The notes under the pieces: generated by a model
What the model saw: the letters and a program-made list of their open reading frames with translations, nothing else
Databases searched by the model: none
Told to the model about the DNA's origin: nothing
Translations under genes and position numbers: made by a program
Part shown: positions 35,461-46,413 of the stretch, piece by piece
How positions within the stretch are numbered: position 1 is the stretch's first letter
Layout of the letters: every line of letters begins with the position of its first letter
Source of the DNA: Lasiosphaeris hirsuta
Taxonomy: Eukaryota; Ascomycota; Sordariomycetes; Sordariales; Lasiosphaeriaceae
DNA length: 64,000 nt
Assembly: GCA_030549175.1 (NCBI GenBank)
Contig: JAUKUA010000003.1
Location: 1,488,001 to 1,552,000 of the forward strand
Direction of reading: 5' to 3'

Positions 35461-35534
35461 GCGGTTTATTGACCCTCAGATGGATGATGAATTTTGACTT
35501 CAGTCTGACGCTCTCCCAACTGAGCTAAACCCGC
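35461..35534 (-). pseudogene. tRNA-Phe(GAA) pseudogene, T-arm deleted
   Basis: The 5' half is a perfect eukaryotic tRNA-Phe: acceptor GCGGGTT, D arm GCTC AGTTGGGA GAGC, anticodon stem TCAGA, loop CTGAAG with anticodon GAA. A putative 16-nt intron (TCAAAATTCATCATCC) follows base 37, and the anticodon stem closes with TCTGA. After a variable-loop remnant (GGGTC) the sequence jumps straight to AATAAACCGCA. The whole T arm with the TTCGANNC B-box is missing, and the 3' acceptor strand has lost one C. It cannot fold as a tRNA and lacks the pol III B-box. Confidence 0.75.
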
Positions 35535-35825
35535 TGAATGATGAAACTGTCAAGAGATGCTTCCCATAATTGCTCCCGCCTTGTACGTTGCACGGGTTGT
35601 CAGCAGAATACTGCTTGCTAATGACAAGTGCGGAAGAACACCCCCTTTTCAGCGCGGAAGTCATATCATAGTTGGTCCAAGGTACCACGGGCAGTCCGAA
35701 GTTGTTCACAATATCAGTGTGAAGGAACCAAGATTCTAACTCAGGACTTTTCACAAGAAACAAAGACGCAAAGCGAATCCTCGCATCTCCCAAAGCTCAA
35801 TGGTTGAGGCAGGTGAATTCCTCCA
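35535..35825. other. rearranged spacer
   Basis: About 290 bp between the broken tRNA and the break point of the permease remnant. No homology recognised; this is the segment that replaced the permease C-terminal coding region. Confidence 0.4.
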
Positions 35826-36477
35826 TCTTGGTAAAGTGATTCAGCCACGACGTCGACATGCCGTTGATGATACTATGAAACACACACAGCGCCGCCATGG
35901 CGCCAATAATGTGTCCTGCGTCGGGGCATAGGCAAAGTCGGTGCCAATCGACACGGCCGCGAGCAGCATCTGGGCGGCGCCATACTCAGAAGAGGCGCTG
36001 CCGCAGACTTGGCCGATGAGGTTGAGCCAGCCGTCGATCCACGCGATCACTGCGACGTGCCCGGGTGACACGAGGTATTTGATAGTAAAGTAGAGGGCGC
36101 CCGACGTGGGGTAGGCCGAAGCGATCTCGGCAACGGAAAGGGCGAGGCAGAGGGCGCCGAAGCCTGCAATCAGCCAACACCAGATAGCGGAAGCTGCCCC
36201 GCCTGCTGTCAGGGGGTACGAGAAGGTCGTAGCGACGGTTCCAAAGAGCCCGGAGATGGATAGGGCAAAGCTGAAGCAGGACCACATGGAAAATTCACGC
36301 TTGAAGACCTAGAGCGCGTGGTCAGTCATGATATTCATCTCTAGTAAAAAGGTTACTTACGGGCTTGTATCCCATGGTCGCGAGGGCCTTGTCTGCGTCG
36401 GTGGTCTCGTCGGCGCAATGGCTCACTGTGGCCGTATCAGAGACGGGCTCTCTCTTCGTTTCGAGTACCTCGGCCAT
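35826..36477 (-). pseudogene. GABA/amino-acid permease remnant (N-terminal third)
   Basis: Start of an APC-family permease of the UGA4/BAT1 type. Exon 1 is 36477-36361 (39 codons ending ATMGYKP) and exon 2 starts at 36308 (VFKREFSMWSCFSFALSIS); the 52-bp intron is normal. First helices and motifs are present: GLFGTVATTFSYPLTAGG, IWCWLIAGFG, SEIASAYPTSGALYF in the form AEIASAYPTSGALYF, and WIDGWLNLIGQ. The frame shifts by one base near 35915-35919. In the shifted frame the next family block is still readable (GHIIGAMAALCVFHSIING, MSTSWLNHFTKM), but homology ends abruptly at about 35826 and a TGA follows at 35797-35799. About 190 of an expected 500-plus residues remain. It cannot encode a working permease. 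Confidence 0.83.
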
Positions 36478-37367
36478 AGCTGGAGTGTGCTCTCGGTCCG
36501 GTGATCAAAGGGGGCCGGGGGGCCAGTTTAAGCAGAACAAGGTAAAAAATGCTAGAGTAAAGAGGGATTTACGGCAAAGCAGGATAGAGGTAGGGGAAGG
36601 TATCAAAACAAATTCATGTCTTTTAAGGTTCGAAGAACAAGACTAGCAGATATCGAGCGAATGCGACCTCGTTTTCGTACTCGAGGCCCAAACGTCAAGC
36701 ACGATCGGGTCTCGAGGGAGAGATTGAGAGAGCGCAAGAAAGACCACGGCCAGCACCGTAACGAGGCAAGTCCCCCAACACCCCAGCTTCCCGACTCCGC
36801 GTTGTTCCACAGCCGCGTCATGGGTGTGAATTCGAGAATTCGAGATTGGCAAATGAAGCTCGGCGGTTCGCTGTAGCCTATCCATCCCGAGAGCCGTACA
36901 TTGGGTCAACCCACAAGAACCCATTACCAAACCGCGCCGCTCATCATCCCGCTGCAGCAAGGTTGCAGCTAGAAGTATTCGAGAAGGACAGGGTGCTGCG
37001 CTGGGAAGTCCGGTCCGTAAGAGACACTGCTGTGGAGCAATAAAGCGCCAGGGAATCAAGGGAAAGGTCTCCGTGATAGGTATGTGGCACGCAGTGCGAG
37101 TACGAGGAGTCGTCAATACTTGAAAACGGGGGAGGGTGGGAGAGCTGGAGCAGTCCGGTTACCGGAATGAGGTGCTGTGAGGTTGCACAGAGGACAATGT
37201 GGGAGCAATGTTGGAACAATTTGGGAAACAAATGGTTTTAGTTTGGCCCAGCTGGGACAATCCTAGATCGGGACTTGAAGTCGTCTCCAGCGAGAATAAA
37301 AAACAAGCATTAGACGAGTAGGCATTGCCCGGGACAAGGATGAACAGGAATCGCAACACAGAGACAC
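36478..37367. other. spacer, 0.9 kb
   Basis: Former promoter of the permease remnant and 3' flank of the MFS gene. No gene supported. Confidence 0.5.
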
Positions 37368-39244
37368 TCAAATCCTGAACCGGAAATCAGACGCTGTCTG
37401 GCCCGTCTGAGCGTTGATGGCGCCCTTGACATACTCGCCCCTCTCAAGCTTCTTATTGAGCCTCACGAGAATGAAACGCATCGCCGTCGCTGTCAAAACA
37501 GAGATGACTGCTGTGACGCAGTTGACGACCATGGCCGTCGTGTAAGCAGGCGCGGCGGTGTTAGGGTACATATACGATGCGTATATAGAACTGCAGTTGC
37601 TGACGGCGTTGATGAAGGCCAGGGCTGCTGCCCGTTTCGCCGGTGGTCGCGGCATCGTGTTACTAATCCAGGCAAGGGCCACAACAAAGGCCGAGTAGAC
37701 AGTCGGCACCTGAGAGCATGTCAGCCAGCTGGGGCTTGGATACTTGGGCTGGAGACACGAGACATACCATGAGCATCATGCTGAAATACCGGGGCCCAAT
37801 GGCTGTTGTTGTCGCGGCGATGATGTACGTGATGATCGCTACCGACATGGGGCCAACAATGTGCCAGTACCGCTCCCCCGTCTTATCTGCGTGTGTCGCG
37901 TTGAGGTACGTTACAATCACAGCGAGGACGTATGGTGGAGCTGTTAGCAGCAGCGTGATGGTCGGGGAGTATCCCAGAGTGTTGACGACTGCCGGAAAGA
38001 AGTTTGTCACAGTTCCGCTCGCCACGATGCAGAACGTGAGCAGCATCTACCGTCATTCATGTTAGGAACCCAGCCACGAAATGCAGAAAGAAAAAGGAAA
38101 TTGACAATTTACCAGAACATATGTCTTCTCGTCAGTGAAGGCTAGTTTTGCCCCTTGCCAGAAGGTCTGCTCCTTTGATCCCCTCCAGTCGTCCTCACCA
38201 ATGTCCTCCTCGAGTCTCCAAATCGCAAGTTCTCGCTCTTGGTCCGTCAGCCAGGTCGTCGTCCGGGGAAAGTTGGGCAGAACGAAGAAGCATCCAAAAG
38301 CGATGACAACAGTAGCTACACCCTCAATGATGAATAGCCACTGCCACGCGCTGATGCCGCGGACGCCATCCATTCCATATCTCACGCCAGCGGCAATGAG
38401 CCCCGAGAAGGCACCCGAGATCAAAGCGCCAGAGTAGAGAATTGCGGTTCTGAAGCCTAGTTCCTTGCGGGTATACCAGCAAGAGAGGTAGTAGAGACAT
38501 CCGGGGCTGGGATATGTTAGCAAACCCGGCCTTGACCTGTAAATCGGCGCCTAAGACTCACAAGTATGCCGCCTCAACAAAACCCAAGAAGAAACGAACG
38601 GCCAAAAGGCCGGCTGCGTTAGTACACGCAGCAGTTGCTGCCGAGATAATACCCCAAATAATCATCTAACCCATCGCCTTTGCGTTAGTAATGTAGACTC
38701 GCTTTCCAACCTCCAATGGCACATACGCATGTAGGAAGGTAAATGGCTGGCTTGCCCAGCTTGTTCAAGAACAAATTCGACGGAATCTGCATGAGCAGAT
38801 ATCCCACAAACAGAATGCTGACGGATGTCTGGTACTCGGTTGACGTGAGATTCAAATCCTTTTCTATACCAGCTAGCTTTGCCGCCGCGATGTTGTTTCT
38901 ATGCATGGCACACATGATTAGGTCACTTTGACTAACAGTCTCTGGACGACTCTCGACTATACTTACCGGTCAATGTAGTTCAGGATGTACATGATAATGA
39001 CGGCAGGGAGCAGCCGCGCGTCAATCTTCCTCTTGAGCGCCACCTCGAGCACTTCTCGATCCTCAGCGCTCATGTTTCTGAGGAACTCGGGGGGCTGGAG
39101 CCCCTCGGGCCTGATGGAGTCCGCCGTGGCATCCTCGGTCTTGGTAGAACCCGGCTTCTCGTCCGCGCTGCCCGAGTCGTCGTATCGGAGGCGGTTCTCC
39201 TCAACTACGTCGCTCTTCCTCTCTGACACGGGGATATCCGCCAT
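37368..39244 (-). CDS. MFS transporter, allantoate permease (ACS) family
   Basis: Predicted 522-residue, 12-TM anion:cation symporter of the Dal5/Tna1-like group, a plasma-membrane uptake carrier for an organic anion (allantoate, nicotinate, pantothenate or similar; the substrate cannot be told). Six exons: 39244-38967, 38898-38727, 38665-38562, 38506-38113, 38046-37768 and 37709-37368, five introns of 55-68 bp, all in phase. Signature segments: NYIDRNNIAAAKLAGIEKDL at the end of TM1, IPSNLFLNKLGKP in TM2-3, FFLGFVEAAYFPGCLYYLSCWY in TM4, ISAWQWLFIIEG in TM6, and the NFPRTTTWLTDQERELA loop. The N terminus (about 75 residues) is acidic and cytosolic. Unlike the two other transporter loci in the window it is intact. 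Confidence 0.9.
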
Positions 39245-41440
39245 TGTGTTGGTGTTCTACTGTGAGAGTCGCAGTGACGCACAGGGTTGACAGCTACAGC
39301 CTTGTGGAGGAGACAAGCAGCGGGATGAACTTCACGCAGGGCAGGCTTAAGCAGCCGGCCGAGAAGGGGTGGAAGGCAGAAAATGTCCCGACTCGTTCCT
39401 GGAGGTCCCTTTATGAAAAGCTAACGCTCCCCAGGCCGGATGCATACGCCAACCCGCCGACATAACCTGGCTATATGACGGCCGGCAGCATGCCAGTGGT
39501 GGCTCTGGACTAGGGTCCGCCACTCTACCCTGTGAAAACGCGGGGAAAGCTTTCCCTCCGGCCGGGGACGACCCGCATCTGGGGTGGCCATTGGTGATGG
39601 AAAAGGCCGGCGCGCCTTGGCTCGAGATAAAAGGTCGTGCGGCGGGCAGCTAGCTCTTGGGACCAGCGCAGGCCAGAGCAGGCTTTTGGCGATATGCTAT
39701 CGGGTAGCCGCCTTTGGTGTACTATGTATCATGGCAGGCGCGGACCAAGCTCGTGCATACACACGAACGCGCGCCATCTATTGGCTCCGGGTGAATCAGG
39801 TTGGCACTTGGCTACCCTTTTTGCCAGAAAATGCGACGCGGTTGCTTTGCGAGTGCAGGCGGGTGGAGACCGACCTTGGGGCGATGGAGGGGAGATAGCT
39901 GGGTTCGACGGCAGTTGTAGGGCCGAAAGGGTATCCCGACTGGGAAAGGTCCCATGGACGGCCTGCGACGCCTCAAACTTGGAACATGCTTGTCTGTCGT
40001 TGCCCGAGGATGCGGGCGGACAGAACGTTGGGAAGCGAGTCGGAAAGAGGGTTTTCGTTTTCGTTTCGGTGTTAGAAACGACGTAGCGGCCGCTTGGCGA
40101 TCTCTCGGCGTTCATAGCATTGTCGGTGGCTTGACTTGGCGATGAGGCATCCGTTGCGCCTCCAAAGCTTGGTATCAACGTCTGGAGTTCTCCCTCCCTG
40201 ACGGTTTGGCGCTCAACAGCCAAGCACAGAGGCACACCAAGTGCACGCGCACACCAGCTGAGCACTAGACATTGAACTTGAAAGAAGGCACAGCCTGATT
40301 CGTCCGGACCCAGCGGCTTGGCCCGTCTCGCTTGCCTATAGCACCACAACACCCTCGCTCGGGATGATGTCGGGTCGGTCTGCTGTCTTCGGTTTGCTGG
40401 GAGTGGGTTGCTATTTCCTCACTTTGGGGGCAGGGAATATTTCGTCTCGGTGCGGCAGTGAGCAAAACTCCTTGGAAGGCACCACTTTGCTACCAATGAA
40501 CCAAAAACGGAAGGAGCAAAATAGTATAACCCCCCCTCGCCAGACAATTAATTGTCCTTCTCCCAACTTCAATTTCTGGTGGGCGGCTAGATGGACTCCA
40601 AGCCCGGGAGTTTCGTAGCAACCAACACCTAGCAGTCGAGCAATAAGCATTGGTGTAGCCCTTGCAAGCAAAGTAGTCCAATTGCCAAATAGGACCCCAT
40701 CCCACCACCGGCGCTGTGAGCGTTTCACCCGCAAATGTTCCGCGTATAACCTGTCCTTAAGCGCGACCAACCACGGTCACAGGGGAAAGTAGAGGCCCTA
40801 CCGGGTTCGAGGGTGGAGGCGTGCGGAAGGATCGCAGGAAACATGAGATAACATGGGAAAAGACACCACCATCTTGGGTCAGGTCAGAATGGCCGACGTT
40901 CCACAAGGCGAACTGCATAAATGAAGCAAAAGTTCTCGGCAGCACAATATCGTAAGGAGCAACGGAGGCCGTTTGAGCGCTGCCCGAATTTTCAGCATCT
41001 TGGCCACGTTTGGGTAAGAGTTGCAATGGAAGAGCAACTAGTCGCGTACAGCATTGGAAGACCGAGCTGCAGGGTGATGCTCCTCAGTTAGCCCACATGC
41101 TATTACTTCTATTACTTCATTGAGCGACAAAACAAGAAATCGGAAATGGACAACGGACAGTCAATGCGCCCCAAGAGAGTCAAAGCATAAATATGATTTA
41201 TCATTCATTACCATTGACTTACTGTTCCCAAACCTACGCGATATCTGAATGATTTACAATACAAGCACAGCGTCCGGGCTCTAGACGACTCCCAGTCTCA
41301 GTCATACGGAAGCCAGCCACCCAATCCTAATCCAGAGACAGAAGCATTCAGAGATATAGGCTCACAGCTCACCCATTATTGGTGCCTTTTAGTATATACC
41401 CCCTCCGTTCGTCACATCCTCGGGTCATTGTTTACCAACG
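39245..41440. other. gene-poor spacer, 2.2 kb
   Basis: Upstream region of the MFS gene and 3' flank of the PXA/PX gene. No gene supported; only short ORFs. Confidence 0.5.
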
Positions 41441-44400
41441 CTAGTGTGTCACTCCCCTCATCGCCTGCAACATAACTCCAAACATCAATCCTCTTGCAAC
41501 CTCCTCAACCTGCAGACAGTCAAACAGCCGGCCCAACGCCTCAACTGTTGCCGCCTGTCCCATAACGCCCATCAGAGCCGCGGGTACACCACTCTCAATC
41601 AACAGCTTCCTCGCCTTAATCCTTAACTTCCCCTTCTCCTCATCGCTTAGTTCAGCTGGCCACGCCGCCAACTCCTGCTCCGTCGGCAGTGCGTTCTCAC
41701 GCAGCTTCCGCAAGTGCGCTGCGAGGCCTGTGTCTGACATGTTGGCGTCGAGGACTGACGTCTGTATTAGGGACTGGATGGATAAGAGAGAGGGGTTGCC
41801 TGGGCGCAGGAGGAAAGATTTGGCGGCTGCGAGCAAGGTGCGTCGGATGTTCCAAGCTGAGGAGAGCGTGTAGAGTTCGTTAATTACAGCAAAAAGGAGC
41901 TCGACTGCGACTCGGGTTTCTGGTTCGGAGAGTTTAGGGTGCTTCTTGGCCGATATTTGTACCGGCGGTTGCTTTTCCGGTGGCGTTTGTTGTTGGGGTT
42001 GCGCCAGCGGCGGCCGCTGCGGTTGTTGTGGGGGCGTATTGGCTCTATGACCAGCAAGGGAGGGCATCGTCAGTGAGCGGGAGTGGGATAAGTGATATTC
42101 TTGTGGTCGTCCATAGCCATTTGTCGGGCTGATAGGAGATATATAGTCGTCTGAAATGGCATCTGGTGGCGGTGGCAATCGGATACCTTCGAAGCTGAGA
42201 GTCGATGGTGACCGCGCCGGAGCTAAGCTAGAGGCCCGGCTGTGCTCTCGACTGTTCTGGCCAGATCGACGCGAGGGGCGCAGGCTTTCGGTTTCCTGGT
42301 CGGCTTGAGAGTTATAGCTGGGGCGCCGTTCCATTGGGGGCATTATTCCAGGTTGTGTGGCCACAACCGATGACCGTTGACTGTCGAGGCTGTCCCGAGT
42401 CTTTCGTGATACGTTGAAAGAGGCGCTGCTGTCTGGGCGAGGTAAGGTCGACATTGAGAGACGACTCGCCGCAGTCACGTCCTGCAAGCTTGAAGGTGGT
42501 GGCGGGACGGGAGTTGGTGTTACTACTGTTGACTTTCGCTGCCCGAGGCCCATCGTCCCCAATACTCCCGTAATGCCACCAACGACTGCCTTAGAGCCCT
42601 CCATTGGGGCACTCGTGACGACATCAAAGACGTTTTTGCCGAGCTTCTCGAATGCCTGGAAACCCAACTTTGAGGTGCTAGGGATCTGGTTCTGGTCCCT
42701 CTCTAGAAATCTCTTCATCCCCTCGCTGTCTGCAAGGCTCTGAAACCAGCATGCGTCTTGGAGATAGCGCTCCAAGTCCCCTCGTAACGTCGTTCTTGTA
42801 TGGGTCTTCCAAGAAGGCAGCATATTGTGCTGCTCAGTAAAAACAGTCACGCCAGAGATGGTCGCGATGCGCCTCAGTACTTCATGGAGACGCTCGAAGT
42901 CGCTATACTTTCTTACAATCATCCATCCTGGGTAGGAAGTGGTGGCTGGTTCAATCTGTACGAGGTAATCCCAGTTCGGCTTGGTCCGGATCCGGCCCCT
43001 ATCGCCCGGCTCGTCGAGAATGGTAATCGTTGCGCGATGAAGCGTCAAAGGGGTTGGTTTTCGAGCCTCTTCCTCATCAACCTCAGCCTCGTCCAAGGCA
43101 GGTGGGACGATCTGGTCAAAGCTAGTGAATCCCCCACCGTTGTTGTAGGGCGGTGATGCACTCTGGCTTGAGGAGCCCTGCGCCGAGAGGGGTGTAAGGG
43201 GTGTGTGTATGGGTTCATTCTTGCTACTGGAGGAACCATCGCTTTGAGTCGATGTTTGTGTGTTGATCGAATCGGTTTGGATATCCAGTGCATTCGCATT
43301 GCGCTTAAAGGCGCTCGCCAGTCTCTCCGATGCCTCAGCTGAGCTTCGAGCTTCACCGGGAGACTGGCCGTGGCTCCTAGTTGGAACGGACTCCTGGGTA
43401 TCTAGAGAGGTCTGTGACCTCCGTGCATCTTCTTCGGCAATCATTTGGTTGAGCCGTCGAATCTCCTCCATGGCGTCCATCTCCTCTTCCGCCTTGCTAA
43501 GCTTCTTCTTATGAGCCATGGATTCCTTCCGTCGCGCCCTCTCTTGGTCGAAAGAATTCTTATTTCCCTTCGTCAGGCCAATGTTCCCAACATTTCCGTC
43601 CAAGTCGGCGAAAGCAACTTCGGTGCCAGGGCCAGTTTGCATCCCCACATCGATAGCATGGCTAAAGTCGGGCTCTCCCGCCTCTAGAAGATACACAATC
43701 CACGAGTTGATCCACTCTGGCTTCGAGCACTTCTGCAGTGTTGTTTCCAAAATGATCCCAGCCAGGATCTCCCGCAAAAAGACTCTGGCCGGGTCGCATT
43801 CGTACGTCGACCGGTCAAGAAAACCTAATAGGTCTTCAGCCACCATCCGAAACTTACCAGCCTGCTGTCTCTGGTTTATCAGGTTTGCCAAGTTTGATTC
43901 AGGATGAGAGGCGAGATAGTTGGCGACAACATCGGCGGCTGACACGTCGGATCCAGAGGGCACGCCTTCGAAGGCGCCGGAGAGCTCAGTGAAGAGAACA
44001 ATGACGATGGAGGACGAATTGGTCAGGAAGTCAAGGAATGAATCGACTGGTCGCTTTTTGCTAATGTGATTGGATATGCTGGTGATGAAGGAGACAAGAG
44101 TTTTCCTGGCGGCAAGTGGGAAGAACTTGTCTGATGGTACAATAGGCGAATACCACCATTTCACGTAGTCGGTGACAACAGCCTCCACAAGCTCGTTGAG
44201 GGCCTCCCGAGTCTCGGGCTGGAATTCGTCGAATCCAAAACGACGGGCTAGCACGTCTGCTTGTTCATCGGTAAGGCCTTCTCCATCTCCCTTTTTCGCG
44301 TCCAGCAGTCTCGCCAGGATATCCATGCTCCGCTCTCCCTTGACAATGCGGGCTACGTCGGCATTTCGCTGTTCCCATTGAACGAACAACACTATTCCAA

Positions 44401-44713
44401 CAAAGGCGCCAATCAGGAGGAGACCTAATTGACCGAGTATAAAGTATGTAATGGCAGCCGATCCCACGCCCACTCCACCTAGAGTCTCGGGGGCCGCAGT
44501 TGCGAGAAACTGGAAGAGCTTGGTCACCCAATCTTCCACCTCATCATCTGCTTCGACTGCGCTGGCGGTGGACGCCACATTTGTGAAGTCTGGCGCTTTG
44601 TCTCCGCTATACAGCGACTCGACGGTCATATCGATGTTGTCGGACTGTGTTCTGCTAGTCTCTTCCATCTTCTCAAGTGCGTTGCATGGGCTATGCGCAT
44701 CTTCTTGTGCCAT
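41441..44713 (-). CDS. PXA / PX / Nexin_C sorting nexin (Pxa1/Mdm1-like)
   Basis: Single-exon gene for a 1090-residue membrane-anchored sorting nexin. A hydrophobic hairpin at about residues 78-111 (ITYFILGQLGLLLIGAFVGIVLFVQW) anchors it, probably in the ER. A PXA domain follows (about 165-345: VTDYVKWWYSPIVPSDKFFP, ARKTLVSFITSIS). After a charged linker comes a PX domain (about 553-672) with the phosphoinositide-contacting RKYSDFERLHEVL and LPSWK motifs. A Ser/Pro/Gln-rich disordered stretch (about 710-930) leads to a Nexin_C domain (about 945-1065, LFAVINELYTLSSAWNIRRTLL). No RGS domain is seen between PXA and PX, which sets it apart from yeast Mdm1 and animal SNX13/14/25 and nearer to fission-yeast Pxa1. 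Likely role: ER-vacuole/endosome contacts or lipid handling. Confidence 0.87.
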   Translation of the reverse strand: MAQEDAHSPCNALEKMEETSRTQSDNIDMTVESLYSGDKAPDFTNVASTASAVEADDEVEDWVTKLFQFLATAAPETLGGVGVGSAAITYFILGQLGLLLIGAFVGIVLFVQWEQRNADVARIVKGERSMDILARLLDAKKGDGEGLTDEQADVLARRFGFDEFQPETREALNELVEAVVTDYVKWWYSPIVPSDKFFPLAARKTLVSFITSISNHISKKRPVDSFLDFLTNSSSIVIVLFTELSGAFEGVPSGSDVSAADVVANYLASHPESNLANLINQRQQAGKFRMVAEDLLGFLDRSTYECDPARVFLREILAGIILETTLQKCSKPEWINSWIVYLLEAGEPDFSHAIDVGMQTGPGTEVAFADLDGNVGNIGLTKGNKNSFDQERARRKESMAHKKKLSKAEEEMDAMEEIRRLNQMIAEEDARRSQTSLDTQESVPTRSHGQSPGEARSSAEASERLASAFKRNANALDIQTDSINTQTSTQSDGSSSSKNEPIHTPLTPLSAQGSSSQSASPPYNNGGGFTSFDQIVPPALDEAEVDEEEARKPTPLTLHRATITILDEPGDRGRIRTKPNWDYLVQIEPATTSYPGWMIVRKYSDFERLHEVLRRIATISGVTVFTEQHNMLPSWKTHTRTTLRGDLERYLQDACWFQSLADSEGMKRFLERDQNQIPSTSKLGFQAFEKLGKNVFDVVTSAPMEGSKAVVGGITGVLGTMGLGQRKSTVVTPTPVPPPPSSLQDVTAASRLSMSTLPRPDSSASFNVSRKTRDSLDSQRSSVVATQPGIMPPMERRPSYNSQADQETESLRPSRRSGQNSREHSRASSLAPARSPSTLSFEGIRLPPPPDAISDDYISPISPTNGYGRPQEYHLSHSRSLTMPSLAGHRANTPPQQPQRPPLAQPQQQTPPEKQPPVQISAKKHPKLSEPETRVAVELLFAVINELYTLSSAWNIRRTLLAAAKSFLLRPGNPSLLSIQSLIQTSVLDANMSDTGLAAHLRKLRENALPTEQELAAWPAELSDEEKGKLRIKARKLLIESGVPAALMGVMGQAATVEALGRLFDCLQVEEVARGLMFGVMLQAMRGVTH

Positions 44714-45384
44714 AAGAAAAGGCCGCCGAGCAGGTCACCATCGATTCGCACCACCGTTCCTTCACTCTCGGTGTAGACAGGCTCGGTGTGGTCAACGGCG
44801 GGCGGTGGACGGGGGCGCTCGTGGTTCGTTGGATAACTGCTGGAGGCTGGAGAGCAACGGCTACGTTGCGGATTCGTCGCGGATATGCTATAGTATATGG
44901 GTAATCGAGTCGAGTCAAGCAAGGCAAACTAACGGTGACAAAGGGCACGAAAATAATACAGCTATGTGTACACGCGGAATTACTGCGATGAAGAGGGCGA
45001 TTGGCAGGTAAGACGGCAGTACCGGCTGGTTTCGACTGTTGGAAATCCCCGGATCATCAGTCAGACCAGCCCTATTCTCAAGGGGCAGGTGCGTTTCCCC
45101 AGTGGTTTTCCCGGCCCCTAGGGTTCTTGCTGTGTCTTGGCGTGGTCTCACCTTGCATTTGAAAGGTGGGTCCCACCTCTTTTCAAATCACCCATCACGT
45201 GAACTCGTGCGGCCAGGTACACGAAACGATGTCACCCCCACACATTTGTCGCGTCAAAAAAAGCCTCCTCCTACACGAGCCCGATCAGTTCACCCCTCGG
45301 CTTGGAAGAAAAGCTGAATTGATCATTGTTTGTGACCACAGACTGTGATTTTATTTCATCTCAAACCGGACTACTTCATCCACC
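44714..45384. promoter_or_regulatory. divergent promoter PXA-PX gene / SUB1
   Basis: 670-bp bidirectional spacer; no third gene seen. Confidence 0.5.
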
Positions 45385-46002
45385 ATGCCGAGAAAGCGAC
45401 AGGTGGAGTCCGATAGCGAAGACGTCGTTTCGCCTGTCGTCAAGAAGGCCAAGGCCGAGAGGGTCAAGCCTAAGGCCGCCACCGCCGCTGCCAGCAAGGA
45501 TGGCCTCACCAAAGGCAAAGATGGCGACGGCAACAGCTACTGGGAGGTAGGTTATCGCCAACTGGGCTTGGCAGGGTGACAAATGAAATCAGCTGACGCC
45601 CGTGAATCAGATCGGCAACAAGCGTCGCGTCAGCGCCTCGAGCTTCAAAGGCGCCGTGCTGGTCAACATCCGCGAGTACTATCAGACTCCTGATGGCGAG
45701 GACAAGCCGGGCAAGAAGGTATACCTTCTGGTCCCTAAATCTCATCCGTCCACCTATTGACATTTGCCCAGGGTATCTCTCTCAGCATCAACCAGTACCG
45801 GGAACTTCTAAAGATCATTCCAGAGCTGAATGAGCAGCTTCGCGCCGAGGGCGAGGAAATCGCCGACCCCAATGGATCCGCTCCTGCTTCCAAGCCCGTT
45901 GCCGCCGCAACACCCCAGAAAAAAACCAAGGCGGTTAAGAAGACCAAGAAGGCTAACATTGAAATGACAAGTGACGAGGACGAGGACAACGTTTCGCCGT
46001 AG
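45385..46002 (+). CDS. SUB1: transcriptional coactivator Sub1/PC4
   Basis: Predicted 166-residue nuclear protein of the p15/PC4 family, which binds single-stranded DNA and supports pol II initiation and DNA repair. Exons 45385-45546, 45611-45718 and 45772-46002 with introns of 64 and 53 bp. The N terminus is a basic, Ser/Lys-rich tail with nuclear-localisation-like KKAKAERVKPK. The PC4 domain is at about residues 52-115 (YWEIGNKRRVSASSFKGAVLVNIREYY, then GISLSINQYRELLKIIPEL), with the conserved W, F and KG of the ssDNA groove. The C-terminal tail is Lys/Ala-rich and ends in an acidic DEDEDN patch. The length is short relative to yeast Sub1 (292) but normal for filamentous fungi. Confidence 0.93.
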
Positions 46003-46413
46003 GTTGCCGCCAAACGGGCCCGCCATTTCGCCAATTGATGGGTTGTTAACAGCCTTGCTGATGGTCCGCCTGTGGTTTCTCGCTATGCGCCGAATATTCC
46101 TTGCTCCCATCCATACTCTTTAGTTAGCATCATGAAGGTGTTTCTATCTCAAGATCTGAACTAGTTTCTTGTCAAAGGCTTTTTTCCTTTCTTGTTTTGA
46201 TGATGGGGGCTTAGGTTTGTAATTTGCAACCGGGGTAATGGGGGTATTAGCGATACAAGCTATGATGACCAATTCACGACTTTATTTTCCATTTTTCTGT
46301 CTAAGTAATGCCTTTTCTTTTAACGCTACAACCAACAACCAACAACTCTCAAGGTACCTCGGCCGCGTAAGATCCACCCAGGGAAAGAAAGGACTTCTTA
46401 AATTAATAATAAT
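46003..46413. other. 3' spacer between convergent SUB1 and ERG20
   Basis: About 410 bp of AT-rich 3' flanks; nothing else seen. Confidence 0.5.
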
